Shown here one piece after another: positions 36,134-46,602 of a DNA stretch of 64,000 nt; within the stretch, counting starts at the first letter, position 1, and each line of letters begins with the position of its first letter. Location of the stretch: assembly GCF_900103865.1 (NCBI RefSeq), contig NZ_FNII01000009.1, positions 124,001 through 188,000 on the forward strand, given 5' to 3'. The notes under the pieces were generated by a model that was not told where the DNA came from, made no database searches, and saw nothing but the letters and a program-made list of their open reading frames with translations. The stretch is from Vreelandella arcis. GTDB lineage: Bacteria; Pseudomonadota; Gammaproteobacteria; Pseudomonadales; Halomonadaceae. Both the position numbers and the translations under genes were made by a program.

Positions 36134-38020
36134 TTAGCGCCGCAGCCAATTACGCAGTTTTACTAACATTAATGCGCCGTCGCTTAGTGCACGGCGGTCA
36201 TTTCTTAGCGCCACCAACTGCTTGGGGTAATCGGTAATAATCGCGTCCACCCCTAAATCGATCAACGTGGACATCCGTTCTCGGCTGTTCACTGTCCAGG
36301 CGTGAACCTCATAGCCATAGAGTGCCGCTAGTCGCATTTCCTGGGACGTAATGCGATTATGGCGCAACCCCAGTGCGTCAAACGCACTGCGATCCAAGGT
36401 TCCAGGTAAAATAAGCTGGGCAATAAGGGTAACGTTTAATTCCGGTGCCCTTTGTTTGATAAAGGGCAGCAGCCCGGGTGACATGGTGGCAATCCGCATG
36501 CTTTGCATGGCGTTAGGGTAGCCACACTGCAAATAGGCTTCTATAGGGTTATCGGCGGATGCCCAACAGCGATAACGCGCATCCGTTTCGTGCTCAAGCT
36601 CTCGTATCACGGCATTGCTGAGTGCTTGTCCCTGGCCGGGCAACGGTTTAATTTCGATCATTAGATCGGCGCGACCACGTACCAATGCAAGCGCATCGTC
36701 GAGCCCAGGAATCGGCTCCCCTTCATATAGGTCTCCAAACCAACTGCCTACGTCATAACGTTCTAGCTCCTCTCGCGTTAAGTCTCCGAATTCCTGTTGA
36801 TCGCCAGTTAGACGAGCCATGTTACGGTCGTGATAGAGCATGACGTCATTGTCGGCCGTCAGACGAACGTCAATTTCGATAGCGTCAGAACCATCCACGA
36901 TGGCTTGATCCAACGCCGCTAAGGTGTTCTCTGGGGCCGCCATGGAGCTACCGCGATGGGCGATGATCGCAACGTCGTCACGAATCTCGAAACTTGTCAG
37001 TATCCACCAAGCCTGAAGTGCCGCGAAGGCTAACACGCCAAGCTCTACTGCCCATGCTAGGCGACCCGGATGGGCTGCGGCAGGCGGCGGCGCGGGGCGC
37101 GCTTCATGATGTGCGAGTTGAAGGTAGAGGCAGGCTGACAAGAGCGCATTCACGGCAATGCCGATAAACGTAATCGCCAGCGTGATCAGCACATAGCCCG
37201 TTAAGTAGCCCAGCATGGCGGGCACTAGGACGGCAGTATGCTCGGGTAGCCACCATAAAAGCGGGGTGAACAGTCGGTCGAATAGCAGCGTGGTGGCGAG
37301 CGGCAGCATAATGATCAGCGCAAGGACTAATATAACAGCCACGCCAATAGAGCGATGCCAGCCTCGTGTTAATACTACACTGCGTCGAAGCGCCTGCCAG
37401 GGCGAGTATTGATCCAACGCTACGAGTGGAAGGGCCAGCAGCCAGCGTAAATAAAGCTTGGCGGCCAATGCCATCCATAAGAGCAGCAAAGGGGTCGCGC
37501 AGGCGATGAAATACCACAATGCGGGTGGCTTAACGCGCTGTAAGTAATAAGGATCGATACCGCTTATCCATACGCCATGGAGCCAAGCTAACGCCACCAT
37601 GAAAGGGGTAAGCAGTATCAGGTGGCTACCTACTTGTAATACCACCAAGCCACTTAGCGCAGGTAAACGTCGTATACTGAGCCAAAGCGCTTCAAACGCT
37701 AGGCGGTAGTGATTATCGCGGGGGCGTATAGCCACCTGAAGCATGCCCGCCTGCTGCCAATAAATCACCACAAAAAACAGCCCAATGCCCACCAACATAC
37801 CCAATAGCCCCGCGGGGCTAAACAGCAGTGTTACGAGTTCATTATTGGTTACGACACTGCGATGCAATTGTGCGAGTAACGCCTGCATTAACCAGGCGGT
37901 GGTGGGGAGTAATAGCGCTGACGCTAAGAGGGTAAAAAATAGATGAAACGCAATCAGTGGGCGCAAATGGTCGCGTAATGTACGGGCCAGCGCATAGCCA
38001 AGCTGAGTCAACGGCTGCAT
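36134..38020 (-). CDS. Membrane-fused glycerophosphodiester phosphodiesterase
   Basis: 628 residues in two parts. Residues 1-350 carry about seven membrane segments and match the GDPD-associated membrane domain layout. Residues about 352-590 are a GDPD TIM-barrel: IIAHRGSSMAAPENT (His-Arg and Glu), EIDVRLTADNDVMLYHD (metal Glu, Asp and general acid His), LMIEIKP and the ending GVDAIITDYP. Catalytic residues are all present. It should hydrolyse glycerophosphodiesters at the membrane surface; the exact substrate is unknown. No ribosome site is evident. It lies 70 nt downstream of rraA on the same strand. Confidence 0.88.
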   Translation of the reverse strand: MQPLTQLGYALARTLRDHLRPLIAFHLFFTLLASALLLPTTAWLMQALLAQLHRSVVTNNELVTLLFSPAGLLGMLVGIGLFFVVIYWQQAGMLQVAIRPRDNHYRLAFEALWLSIRRLPALSGLVVLQVGSHLILLTPFMVALAWLHGVWISGIDPYYLQRVKPPALWYFIACATPLLLLWMALAAKLYLRWLLALPLVALDQYSPWQALRRSVVLTRGWHRSIGVAVILVLALIIMLPLATTLLFDRLFTPLLWWLPEHTAVLVPAMLGYLTGYVLITLAITFIGIAVNALLSACLYLQLAHHEARPAPPPAAAHPGRLAWAVELGVLAFAALQAWWILTSFEIRDDVAIIAHRGSSMAAPENTLAALDQAIVDGSDAIEIDVRLTADNDVMLYHDRNMARLTGDQQEFGDLTREELERYDVGSWFGDLYEGEPIPGLDDALALVRGRADLMIEIKPLPGQGQALSNAVIRELEHETDARYRCWASADNPIEAYLQCGYPNAMQSMRIATMSPGLLPFIKQRAPELNVTLIAQLILPGTLDRSAFDALGLRHNRITSQEMRLAALYGYEVHAWTVNSRERMSTLIDLGVDAIITDYPKQLVALRNDRRALSDGALMLVKLRNWLRR

Positions 38021-38089
38021 GGTCACAAAAAGGTAATGAGATGAAGCATCAGGGTGGCAGCAAGCGCCACCCGTGGCAAGTAAGGCGCG

Positions 38090-38581
38090 CTAGGTCTGGT
38101 CAAGCGGCAGCGCATGGTCGGCAATCAGAATGCCGTTATTATCGGCGTATAGCCAATCGTTTGGCGTTAGGGTCACACTGGCAAACGATACGGCCACGTC
38201 GCGCTGCCCTTCGCCACGTTTGTCACTTTTTCGCGGGTGACTGCCTAGTGCCTGTACGCCGAGAGACAGGGTGGCGAGGATATCCACATCGCGCACGCAG
38301 CCGTACATGACGACCCCAGCCCAGCCATTTTCAACCGCTTGCTCGGCGAGCATGTCGCCAAGCATCGCGCAGCGGGGTGAGCCCCCGGCGTCCACCACCA
38401 GCACCGCGCCATTGCCGGGCTCCGCGACGGCTTGCTTAACCAGGGAATTATCTTCAAAGCATTTGACCGTGCGAATAGGGCCGTAAAATGCATCGACACC
38501 GCCATAGTTGGCGAAGATGGGCTCGAGTACTCGGACGCTTGGAAAAGCATCGCAGATATCGGGGGTGATAATCGTCGTCAT
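38090..38581 (-). CDS. rraA: Ribonuclease E activity regulator RraA
   Basis: Trimeric protein that binds RNase E and inhibits it; related to 4-hydroxy-4-methyl-2-oxoglutarate aldolases. The 163 residues start MTTIITPDICDAFP behind AGGAG and contain VLVVDAGGSPRCAMLGDMLAE and GVVMYGCVRDVDIL. The residues of the aldolase active site partly survive, as usual in RraA, so aldolase activity cannot be excluded. It lies between acnB and the glycerophosphodiesterase on the same strand, separated from acnB by a terminator. Confidence 0.9.
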   Translation of the reverse strand: MTTIITPDICDAFPSVRVLEPIFANYGGVDAFYGPIRTVKCFEDNSLVKQAVAEPGNGAVLVVDAGGSPRCAMLGDMLAEQAVENGWAGVVMYGCVRDVDILATLSLGVQALGSHPRKSDKRGEGQRDVAVSFASVTLTPNDWLYADNNGILIADHALPLDQT

Positions 38582-38611
38582 AGTGGACTCCTGGAAGAAA
38601 CCAGCCTAACC

Positions 38612-38650
38612 AAAAAAAACGCCCCGCCCTGTAAAACAGTGGCGGGGCGT
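38612..38650 (-). terminator. Intrinsic terminator after acnB
   Basis: On the minus strand ACGCCCCGCC pairs with GGCGGGGCGT (plus-strand 38641-38650 and 38619-38628), followed by eight T. A second hairpin CAAAAGAG/CTCTTTTG lies just before it at 38664-38686. Confidence 0.93.
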
Positions 38651-38727
38651 TCGTTCATCGACTCAAAAGAGCACTTGCCTCTTTTGCGATGGTGCGAGCA
38701 TCGGCGATGGAGCGGTAGCGATGAAGC

Positions 38728-41331
38728 TTATGCCTCTTGAGCTACCGGAATCACGTTTGAGGCGATCTTTTGATACTCCTCAATTTCGTGAAAGTTCATG
38801 TAACGATATATCTCGCTGGCCATGGCGTCAAACTCGCTCATGTAGCGGCGATATACATCTACCGTGGGCAGGCGTCCTTCCACAGCGGCAACCGCCGCTA
38901 ATTCTGCTGACGCGAGGTACACGTTAGCACCGTCGCCCAAACGGTTGGGGAAGTTCCGCGTTGAGGTAGAAACCACGGTGCTTTTGGCGGCTACGCGTGC
39001 TTGGTTACCCATGCATAGCGAGCAACCCGGCATTTCCATGCGCGCTCCGGCACGACCATAAATTCCGTAATAACCCTCTTCGGTGAGCTGGTGCTGATCC
39101 ATTTTGGTCGGCGGCGCTAACCAAAGGCGGGTTTTAAGGCTGCCTGCCGGTTGTTTCTCAAGCAGTTTGCCCGCGGCGCGGAAGTGGCCAATATTGGTCA
39201 TGCACGAACCGATGAAGACTTCGTCGATTTTTTCGCCCGCTACATCAGAGAGCAAACGGGCATCATCGGGATCGTTGGGGGCGCAGAGTACCGGCTCTTT
39301 GATTTCATCGAGGTCGATCTCGATCACTTCGGCGTACTCGGCATCTTGGTCGGCACGCATCAGTTTCGGGTCGGCCAGCCACGCTTCCATGCCTTCAATG
39401 CGGCGGCTGATGGTACGCTCGTCACCGTAGCCGTTGGCCATCATCCACTTGAGCAGGGTGATGTTGGACTTCAAGTACTCGGTCACACTATCGTCGGACA
39501 GCGTAATGGTGCACCCGGCTGCCGAGCGCTCGGCGGAGGCGTCGGATAGTTCAAAGGCTTGCTCGACGGTGAGATCTTCAAGGCCTTCTATTTCCAGGAC
39601 ACGGCCCGAGAAAGCGTTTTTCTTGCCGGATTTTTCAACGGTCAGCAGGCCTTGCTTGATGGCATACAGCGGAATGGCGTGAACCAAATCGCGCAGTGTA
39701 ACGCCCGGCTGGCGCTTGCCCTTAAAGCGCACGAGTATCGATTCGGGCATATCTAGCGGCATAACGCCGGTGGCGGCGGCGAAGGCGACCAAGCCCGAGC
39801 CTGCTGGGAAGGAGATGCCCAGCGGGAAGCGGGTGTGGGAGTCACCACCGGTGCCGACCGTATCCGGCAGCAGCATACGGTTCAGCCAACTGTGAATGAT
39901 GCCGTCACCCGGGCGCAGCGAAACACCACCACGGTTCATAATAAAGTCGGGCAGGGTATGGTGAGTATCCACGTCGACCGGTTTTGGGTAGGCGGCGGTA
40001 TGGCAGAAGGACTGCATTACCAAGTCAGCCTGGAAGCCTAGGCATGCCAAGTCTTTCAACTCGTCACGGGTCATGGGGCCTGTCGTATCCTGAGAGCCGA
40101 CCGTGGTCATTTTAGGCTCGCAATACATACCTGGGCGAACGCCGTCCATGCCGCAGGCTTTGCCCACCATTTTCTGCGCCAGGGTGAAGCCTTTGCCGGT
40201 GTCGTTGGGTTGCTCGGGCAGACGGAAAACATCTGACGGTGCAAGACCCAATGATTCGCGGGCTTTGCCGGTTAAACCACGGCCAATGATCAACGGAATG
40301 CGGCCGCCAGCGCGGACTTCGTCGAGAATCAGCTGTGTTTTAAGCTCGAAGGTCGTGAGTACGTCGTCGGTTCCGTGCTTACAAACCTTGCCCTCATAAG
40401 GGTAAACGTCAATGACATCGCCCATGGCAAGCTTGTCGACATCCATCTCTACCGGCAGCGCACCAGAATCTTCCATAGTGTTAAAGAAGATAGGGGCAAT
40501 TTTGCTGCCAAAACAGAAACCGCCAGCGCGCTTGTTGGGCACATAAGGCATATCGTCGCCGAAGAACCACAGCACGGAGTTGGTCGCTGACTTACGTGAA
40601 GAGCCTGTGCCGACAACATCACCCACATAAGCGACCGGGAAGCCTTTCGCTTTCACCTCGTCGATTTGTTTAAGCGGACCAGTGGTGCCTGGGGTAACGG
40701 GCTCAATTCCTTCGCGCTCGTTTTTTAGCATGGCATTGGCATGCAGCGGAATATCAGGGCGCGACCATGCATCAGGCGCGGGGGAGAGGTCGTCGGTGTT
40801 GGTTTCGCCCGGCACCTTGAAAACCGCCAGCGTGATCTTTTCTTCTAAGGCAGGTTTGGAAAGGAACCACTCGGCGTCGGCCCAAGACTGGATGACGTCT
40901 TTAGCAACGCTGTTGCCCGCTTTGGCACGTTGCTCAACGTCGTGGAATGCATCGAACATCAGCAATGTGTGCTTTAACTGCTCACCGACTTCGCGTGCCA
41001 GCTCTTCATCATCGAGTAGCTCAACCAGCGACACGATATTGTAGCCACCCTGCATCGTGCCTAGCAGCTTGACCGCGTGTACTTTATCAATGAGGGGGGA
41101 CGTTGCTTCGCCTTTGGCGATGGCGGTTAAAAAACCTGCTTTTACATAAGCCGCTTCGTCAACACCGGGAGGGACGCGGTTGGTAATTAGGTCGAGAATA
41201 AACTCCTCTTCACCGGCCGGCGGTGCTTTTAGCAGCTCAATCAAAGCGGCTGCCTGCTCGGCGTTTAGGGGCTTGGCTGGGACGCCCTCTGCGGCACGTT
41301 CCTCGACATGTTGGCGGTAAGCTTCAAGCAC
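38728..41331 (-). CDS. acnB: Bifunctional aconitate hydratase 2
   Basis: Isomerises citrate and isocitrate in the TCA cycle, and 2-methylisocitrate in related bacteria; holds a 4Fe-4S cluster. The order is that of AcnB: HEAT-like N-terminal domain (from about residue 10), swivelling domain, then the three catalytic domains with [19 protein letters not shown] (first cluster Cys) and [12 protein letters not shown] (second and third). I place the start at GTG complement 41331, giving [16 protein letters not shown] as in E. coli, because GAGAGAGGG lies 7 nt upstream; ATG 41349 would overlap that site. 867 residues. Single gene with its own promoter and terminator. Confidence 0.95.
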   Translation of the reverse strand: MLEAYRQHVEERAAEGVPAKPLNAEQAAALIELLKAPPAGEEEFILDLITNRVPPGVDEAAYVKAGFLTAIAKGEATSPLIDKVHAVKLLGTMQGGYNIVSLVELLDDEELAREVGEQLKHTLLMFDAFHDVEQRAKAGNSVAKDVIQSWADAEWFLSKPALEEKITLAVFKVPGETNTDDLSPAPDAWSRPDIPLHANAMLKNEREGIEPVTPGTTGPLKQIDEVKAKGFPVAYVGDVVGTGSSRKSATNSVLWFFGDDMPYVPNKRAGGFCFGSKIAPIFFNTMEDSGALPVEMDVDKLAMGDVIDVYPYEGKVCKHGTDDVLTTFELKTQLILDEVRAGGRIPLIIGRGLTGKARESLGLAPSDVFRLPEQPNDTGKGFTLAQKMVGKACGMDGVRPGMYCEPKMTTVGSQDTTGPMTRDELKDLACLGFQADLVMQSFCHTAAYPKPVDVDTHHTLPDFIMNRGGVSLRPGDGIIHSWLNRMLLPDTVGTGGDSHTRFPLGISFPAGSGLVAFAAATGVMPLDMPESILVRFKGKRQPGVTLRDLVHAIPLYAIKQGLLTVEKSGKKNAFSGRVLEIEGLEDLTVEQAFELSDASAERSAAGCTITLSDDSVTEYLKSNITLLKWMMANGYGDERTISRRIEGMEAWLADPKLMRADQDAEYAEVIEIDLDEIKEPVLCAPNDPDDARLLSDVAGEKIDEVFIGSCMTNIGHFRAAGKLLEKQPAGSLKTRLWLAPPTKMDQHQLTEEGYYGIYGRAGARMEMPGCSLCMGNQARVAAKSTVVSTSTRNFPNRLGDGANVYLASAELAAVAAVEGRLPTVDVYRRYMSEFDAMASEIYRYMNFHEIEEYQKIASNVIPVAQEA

Positions 41332-41446
41332 GTTGGGGCCCTCTCTCATCTGCTTTTATGGTGGCGGCGACACTTTGGCATTAATACGCCTTAGGCTACC
41401 GGACACTGATATACGCTTGACAAACAGCGCTGGTTGGTTGGTCATA

Positions 41447-41475
41447 ATTCTACGTGAAACTGTCGACAATGTTAA
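41447..41475 (-). promoter_or_regulatory. Predicted acnB promoter
   Basis: On the minus strand TTAACA (plus-strand 41470-41475), 17 bp, TAGAAT (41447-41452). The untranslated leader would be about 110 nt. Confidence 0.5.
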
Positions 41476-41699
41476 GGTGAGTCCGTGGCTAAGGCGTTGT
41501 ACTTTGTGATGATGCGGACTTGTCGAGGTGTAGAAATGCCCTTGGATCAAACGTTCTGAGATACTTTGCTCGCTGAAAACCACAAACTATCGACAGGGGT
41601 TGCATAAAGTGTGATTCTCGTAACGCAGCGGTACTAATAGAATAAGAAGTTTGATGACGTTGCGTTGTGTGGCTGAGGAAAACGCGAGCAACGTGCGCG

Positions 41700-41728
41700 T
41701 TACCTAATGCGTCGTTATGTTGTACAAT
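41700..41728 (+). promoter_or_regulatory. Weak predicted miaE promoter
   Basis: TTACCT (41700-41705), 17 bp, TACAAT (41723-41728), ending 28 nt before the miaE ATG. The -35 match is poor. Confidence 0.35.
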
Positions 41729-41756
41729 AATGTGATAGCCACTTAGTGACGGTGTT

Positions 41757-42413
41757 ATGTCGATACAAGTAATCCCCGATACCAAGCCCAGTCATTCGCT
41801 CGACGCAGACGACCTGCTGCCAGAGTGCTTGCATGATTTTCTAGCGTGCCCGACGCCCAATGCGTGGTTGACGTGGGCTCTGGAAAACCCTGAGATCTTG
41901 CTAATTGATCATGCTCAGTGCGAGAAAAAAGCGGCTTCCACCGCGATGAGTTTGCTATATCGTTATGTGGATCAGCCACTCCTATTGAGCAAGATGTCGC
42001 AGTTGGCCCGTGAAGAACTGCTTCATTTTGAGCAGGTGGTCAACCTAATGGAACGCCGTGGCGTGGCGTACCGGCATTTGACCGCCTCGCGTTATGCTGA
42101 AGGGTTGCGTCGGCATCTTCGTCCTCAGGATCCCGAGCGCTTAATTGATATACTGATCATTGGTGCGCTCATTGAGGCGCGAAGCTGTGAACGTTTTGCG
42201 CGCCTCATTCCTTATCTTGATGAAGAGCTGGCCAGGTTTTATCGCACCCTCGTTAAGTCTGAAGGTCGTCATTTCGAAGATTATCTGCTGCTGGCTCGTC
42301 AACAGACGGATCAATTGATAGACGAGCGAATCGCGTTCTTTGTGGCTTGTGAAGCCGAGTTAATCACTTCGCCGGATTCGGCTTTCCGTTTTCATAGCGG
42401 CGTGCCAGCGTAA
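41757..42413 (+). CDS. miaE: tRNA 2-methylthio-N6-isopentenyladenosine hydroxylase
   Basis: Di-iron monooxygenase that hydroxylates ms2i6A37 in tRNA. The 218 residues form a ferritin-like helical bundle with metal ligands in IDHAQCEKKAAS (Glu), LAREELLHFEQV (Glu and His), ALIEARSCERF (Glu) and VKSEGRHFEDY (Glu and His). The two ExxH-type pairs confirm the family. The ribosome site is weak. It is followed 30 nt later by a very large regulator gene on the same strand, with no obvious functional link. Confidence 0.9.
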   Translation: MSIQVIPDTKPSHSLDADDLLPECLHDFLACPTPNAWLTWALENPEILLIDHAQCEKKAASTAMSLLYRYVDQPLLLSKMSQLAREELLHFEQVVNLMERRGVAYRHLTASRYAEGLRRHLRPQDPERLIDILIIGALIEARSCERFARLIPYLDEELARFYRTLVKSEGRHFEDYLLLARQQTDQLIDERIAFFVACEAELITSPDSAFRFHSGVPA

Positions 42414-42443
42414 ATCGCCGTTCGTCCAGACAGGATGTGTATC

Positions 42444-45400
42444 ATGCGCGATGCTCATAAGTGTGACCAATTAACCTTGTTCGGCCATTTCGCCTTGTCC
42501 CAAGGCGATGACGTACTGACGCACTTTAGCTACGACAAAGTGAAAGCGTTGCTCGTCTACTTGCTATTGCATCGGCAACCGATTAATCGTGCAGCGTTGG
42601 CGGAGTTATTATGGCCGGATCAAGGACTTTCCTCGGGTCGCACCAATTTGCGTCACGCGCTACATTGCTTACGTCAATCGTTAGGCGAAGACGCAGAGCA
42701 GGTGCTCAATGTGTCGCGTCAGACGATCGCCTTTCAACTTCCTAGCAGTTGGCAGGTAGATCTTCATGAGCTGCAAACGCTACTGGAGGGGCCTCGAGAC
42801 CTGACCACCCTAAATGCGGTTTTAACCTGTTATCAGGGTGATCTGATTGAAGAGTTGCAATTAGCTAACTGTAGCGAGTTTCAGCGCTGGTTGGTGCAGG
42901 CACGCAATGAATGGCGCCAGCGCGTTATTCGATTTGCCGAACATGTGCTCGATAATCATCAGGAAGTGCCCGACAGCCTCCTGGAAACCCTGGTCAGCCG
43001 CTTTTCTGGTTATGGGCCTTTCCATGAGCGGCTGGTCAAACAGCTTGCCGAACAAAAGCAGATGGCAGCCGCCCACGAGCAATACAACAGCTATTTACAG
43101 CTACTGGCTTTGTCAGGGCAGCAGCCTGAGCCAAGTTTTTTACAGTTGGCCAGTTACTGGTCCGATGGGCACCATGAAACTCGTACGATGTCGCCGCAAG
43201 GGGCGTTCTCCCGGGCACTGGCGACGGATAGCAAGCCGCTGCGAGAAGACGAAATCGAACTGCGCCAGTTATCCGTAATGGCGATTCGCTTACGGCTCCA
43301 GGGTGACTGGCAGGATCGTGCAGCGACCCGTGATTGCCTGGCCCTCCAGCTTGAGCTGCTACGCTGGCTGGAGCAGCAATGTCATCATCTGGGCGGTTTT
43401 TGGCTGCCCGGTGCCACGGGGGGGCTCGGTCTGGCGTGTTTCGGTACCCACGGCCCCGCCCATCAATTGGCTGAGCTAGTCGCGCTTTATGAGCATTGTC
43501 GTCAAACCCTCCCGCAAGAATGTGCCAAGCACTGGACGGGAGAAGGTGAGCCACCCCAGTTTGAGCTAGCGGCGGGCCTGCATAGTGGTCGGGTTGTTTA
43601 TTTACCCGAGCGCCAATTAGCCGACCCCTTGGGACAAGTGACGCAAATTTCCCTTGAGTTGATGAGTGCGGCAGAAGGCAGCGAGTTGGTGATCTCCCAG
43701 GAATCGAGCCAGCACATGCCGCCAGCATTGGATCTCCAGCCTCGCTTGGTGTCGCGTGTCTTGGCAAGCGATGGTCGTGTACGTCAACGGGCGCTGGTGC
43801 TGGGTCAGAACGAAGGCGGGCGTGATGCGCTACCGCCCAGTTTGGTTGGCCGTGAAACGTCGCTGAGAACGCTGAGAGATGCCTTGGCGCGAGCCGGTAT
43901 TGGGCTACGCCAGAGTGTCTTGGTTCGTGGGGCTTCTGGCATGGGTAAGTCGGCCTTGATGGTCGGCTTTCGTCAGCTTGAACTAAGCCGTGACGCCGCT
44001 ATCTGCTGGCAGCCGACTACCCGTTTGTCTGTGTTGGAGCCGTATGGCGTCGCGCGTACGTTGTTGGCGTGGTATCTGGAAGCCGTTCCGGATGTAGCCG
44101 CCCTTCACACACTGCAAGCCGATTTGGCCTTTGACTCGCTCAGTGACGAGCAGCAATGTTTGCTCGAAGAAGCCCTCGGTGTGCGCAGCGTGGAAGAGGT
44201 CGCGCAGATAACCCAAAACGGCGAGGCGGTCGAGCTCGTGGTAATGCTACTACACCGCTTGATCGAACGGCAGGCCGCCACTCATACGCTCGTGCTGATG
44301 GTGGACGATTTACAATGGTTGGATGAGCCATCATTTAAAGTGCTGTCGGGCCTTCAGGCGCGGCTGCCAATCAACACCGCCTTCATGCTGGTAGCGAGTC
44401 ACCACGGCCGCGAGTCCTTGCCCGTGAAGCTTCATTGGGACCATCAAATTAGTTTGGGGCGGTTGGATACGCTACAGTCATCGCGGTTGCTGTCTCAGCT
44501 CTCACGCCGTTATCGAATCCACTTAAGCCCACGGCTACGTAACCAGATTATCGAGCGTTGCGATGGCGTTCCGCTATACATGCAAGAGATTTGTCGTCGC
44601 CTGGATATGGATCGCCGCGAAGGTCGTAGCGTGCAGTTCGAGGAGCTGCCTAAAGGGTTGCTGGGCCTGCTTGCCAGCCGCATCGATCAGCTTGAAGCCG
44701 ATCGTGAAATTGCCCATATTGCCGCCGTGCTGGGTAAGCGCTTCCGCCTGGATTTCCTGAAAGAATGCAGTGGCTATGAAACGACGCGCTTGCAGCAGGG
44801 GCTTGACCATATGCGTCAGCTCGAAATCATTGAACCGGTGGATAATGGCTCGAGTGAGCTTGAGTTCCAGTTTAGCCACCAGTTGCTCCAAGAGGCCGCC
44901 TACCTTTCTTGCCCTCGCGATGTACGCGTTACGCTCCACCAGCAGGTGGTGAGTTTGATTGAAGAGCGATTCCCGATGTGGATTAGCCGTCACCCAGGTG
45001 ACTTTGCCACCCACCTACGCCGCAGCGGTCACTATGCGCGAGGGGCTCGCTATTTCGAGTTGGCCGCCCGAGAAGCGTTAAAAGTGAGTGCTAATCGTAC
45101 GGCACTGCGTATGGCAGATTTTGGACTCGCCAGCTTTCGTCATGTTGAGCATGAGGTGGAGCGCGAGGTGAGTTTGCTAACGGTGCGCGGGCAAGCCGCC
45201 TTCGCATTGGAAGGGCATGGCTCGCCCACCGCCCATGAAAGCTTTGTGCGCGCGCGCGAACTGTTGCGTCACTCGGGCGCCGATGCGCTGGAAGATGCTG
45301 AAGACCTTGAACAAATCTTCTTGGTTAAGTGGGGCTTATGGGTCGGCCGCAGCCAGCGCTATGCTCACGCCGACGCGTTTGCGCTGGCGTCGACCTTGGC

Positions 45401-46343
45401 GGATATCGCCGCGCGACTAGAAGACCCACGCTACCAGCGACTGGCGGACTACGCCCGTGCCCACTGTGAATACTGGGCGGGGCGTATTCAGCTGGCTCAC
45501 GACCATCTCAATGAAATCGATCCACTCAATTCGCCGATGATGATCGAGTGGTTGCCCTTCTCTGATCATCCCCAGGTCACGGCGGCGTGCTTCCAGGGAT
45601 GGGCGCTGTGTTTGCGCGGTGATTATCAGCGAGCTGAACGTCAAGTCTCCTCCGCGATACGTTTGGCAGAAAAACTTGGTCACCCTGGCACGCTTGCCAT
45701 GGCGATGCTGTTTGCTGCCTCGCTTTACCGCCAACTGGGTCATGTGCATTTAGCCGCCCGCCATGCTGAAAAGGCGGCGGCGATGACCGCTACGCCGGAC
45801 TTACAGCTCTGGCAAATTACAGCCCAAGGGATTCTTGGCTGGCAGCGTGCCCTGGCGGGGGATCACGGGGGGCTGACCCAAATGAGCGAGAGTCTCGACC
45901 AAATGGCTGAGCTCAACGGGCGTGACCGCTTCCAGCGCCCCGTGCTGTGGTACTCCGATGCCTGTATTGCGCTGGGAGAACTTAGCACGGCGGAAGATTA
46001 CCTCGACCAATGTTTGGTCATAGCGAAGGAAAGAACCACGTTGTTCTTACCCGAACTTGCCACACAGCTTGCTCGGGTTCGGATTATGCTCGGTCATCCT
46101 GCCAACGAAGTCCGTGCTTTAGCCGAAATGGCCATTTCTCAGGCACGTGAACACGGTAACCGCCATCAAGAGCTGGCGGCGCTTGAGCTGTGGTTGACCC
46201 GAATTGCGCCGGAAGATGAACAAGCACGCGATGCGTTTCACCGCTTATTGAGCGACGTCAGCCATAGTGACGCGCCGGTGTTAGCCCGCTGGGTGAGTCT
46301 GCTGGATCACCGTTTGACCCATCCTGAGCGCCTCGAGAGCTAG
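42444..46343 (+). CDS. AfsR/STAND-like regulator with BTAD, cyclase-like, ATPase and TPR domains
   Basis: 1299 residues, function unknown. Residues about 8-95 are an OmpR-type winged helix (LTLFGHFALSQGDD, LLWPDQGLSSGRTNLRHAL). About 100-225 resemble the bacterial transcriptional activation domain. About 275-440 look like a degenerate class III nucleotide cyclase (RQLSVMAIRL, AGLHSGRVVY, ISLELMSAAEGSELVIS) lacking clear catalytic aspartates. About 465-720 are a STAND-type ATPase: Walker A VRGASGMGKSALM and Walker B LVLMVDDLQWLDE. From about 830 to the end are TPR-like helical repeats. ATG 42444 has AGGA 8 nt upstream; ATG 42435 is less likely. No target genes are evident next to it. Confidence 0.82.
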   Translation: MRDAHKCDQLTLFGHFALSQGDDVLTHFSYDKVKALLVYLLLHRQPINRAALAELLWPDQGLSSGRTNLRHALHCLRQSLGEDAEQVLNVSRQTIAFQLPSSWQVDLHELQTLLEGPRDLTTLNAVLTCYQGDLIEELQLANCSEFQRWLVQARNEWRQRVIRFAEHVLDNHQEVPDSLLETLVSRFSGYGPFHERLVKQLAEQKQMAAAHEQYNSYLQLLALSGQQPEPSFLQLASYWSDGHHETRTMSPQGAFSRALATDSKPLREDEIELRQLSVMAIRLRLQGDWQDRAATRDCLALQLELLRWLEQQCHHLGGFWLPGATGGLGLACFGTHGPAHQLAELVALYEHCRQTLPQECAKHWTGEGEPPQFELAAGLHSGRVVYLPERQLADPLGQVTQISLELMSAAEGSELVISQESSQHMPPALDLQPRLVSRVLASDGRVRQRALVLGQNEGGRDALPPSLVGRETSLRTLRDALARAGIGLRQSVLVRGASGMGKSALMVGFRQLELSRDAAICWQPTTRLSVLEPYGVARTLLAWYLEAVPDVAALHTLQADLAFDSLSDEQQCLLEEALGVRSVEEVAQITQNGEAVELVVMLLHRLIERQAATHTLVLMVDDLQWLDEPSFKVLSGLQARLPINTAFMLVASHHGRESLPVKLHWDHQISLGRLDTLQSSRLLSQLSRRYRIHLSPRLRNQIIERCDGVPLYMQEICRRLDMDRREGRSVQFEELPKGLLGLLASRIDQLEADREIAHIAAVLGKRFRLDFLKECSGYETTRLQQGLDHMRQLEIIEPVDNGSSELEFQFSHQLLQEAAYLSCPRDVRVTLHQQVVSLIEERFPMWISRHPGDFATHLRRSGHYARGARYFELAAREALKVSANRTALRMADFGLASFRHVEHEVEREVSLLTVRGQAAFALEGHGSPTAHESFVRARELLRHSGADALEDAEDLEQIFLVKWGLWVGRSQRYAHADAFALASTLADIAARLEDPRYQRLADYARAHCEYWAGRIQLAHDHLNEIDPLNSPMMIEWLPFSDHPQVTAACFQGWALCLRGDYQRAERQVSSAIRLAEKLGHPGTLAMAMLFAASLYRQLGHVHLAARHAEKAAAMTATPDLQLWQITAQGILGWQRALAGDHGGLTQMSESLDQMAELNGRDRFQRPVLWYSDACIALGELSTAEDYLDQCLVIAKERTTLFLPELATQLARVRIMLGHPANEVRALAEMAISQAREHGNRHQELAALELWLTRIAPEDEQARDAFHRLLSDVSHSDAPVLARWVSLLDHRLTHPERLES

Positions 46344-46347
46344 GCGC

Positions 46348-46602
46348 TTAGGTATGTTCCTCAAGCCAGGTCAAGGTGACCAGTGCCTCTTCTCGCTGCC
46401 GTCCACAGACGGCAGCGTCGAACTGAAACTGTTCGCAAACAGAGGGTCGACGAGGATCACCAAATAGACGGCATAAATTCTGTTCGTCTAGCTGGGCGCA
46501 ACGCACACCCGCGGGTTTGCCATGGGGCATCCCTGGGATGGGGGAGCTGATGGACGGGGCAATACAGCATGCCCCACAGCCCGCTCGACATGTATCGCTC
46601 AT
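46348..46602 (-). CDS. YkgJ-family cysteine-cluster protein
   Basis: Small protein of 84 residues with the zinc/iron-chelating cysteine pattern C-x3-CGACC near the N-terminus and further cysteines at about 35, 43, 56 and 66. The block [24 protein letters not shown] matches the YkgJ family. Function is not known; members are thought to bind a metal or cluster. Its ATG overlaps the QueD-like stop by 4 bp (46599-46602), so it is the last gene of the queuosine operon. Confidence 0.85.
   Translation of the reverse strand: MSDTCRAGCGACCIAPSISSPIPGMPHGKPAGVRCAQLDEQNLCRLFGDPRRPSVCEQFQFDAAVCGRQREEALVTLTWLEEHT

Larger units (their letters stand above)
41332..41756. other. 425-bp intergenic region between acnB and miaE
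   Basis: Divergent upstream region. It contains one good predicted promoter for acnB (41447-41475) and a weaker one for miaE (41700-41728). Short open frames here have no ribosome site and no recognisable product. Nothing else identified. Confidence 0.7.

Noticed and set aside
41356..41785. Minus-strand open frames of 75 and 98 codons between acnB and miaE
   Set aside because: No ribosome site, they overlap the predicted promoters and the miaE start, and their composition is not protein-like.
43036..43767. 243-codon minus-strand frame opposite the large regulator
   Set aside because: It lies wholly within the coding region of the regulator, which has clear domain motifs.
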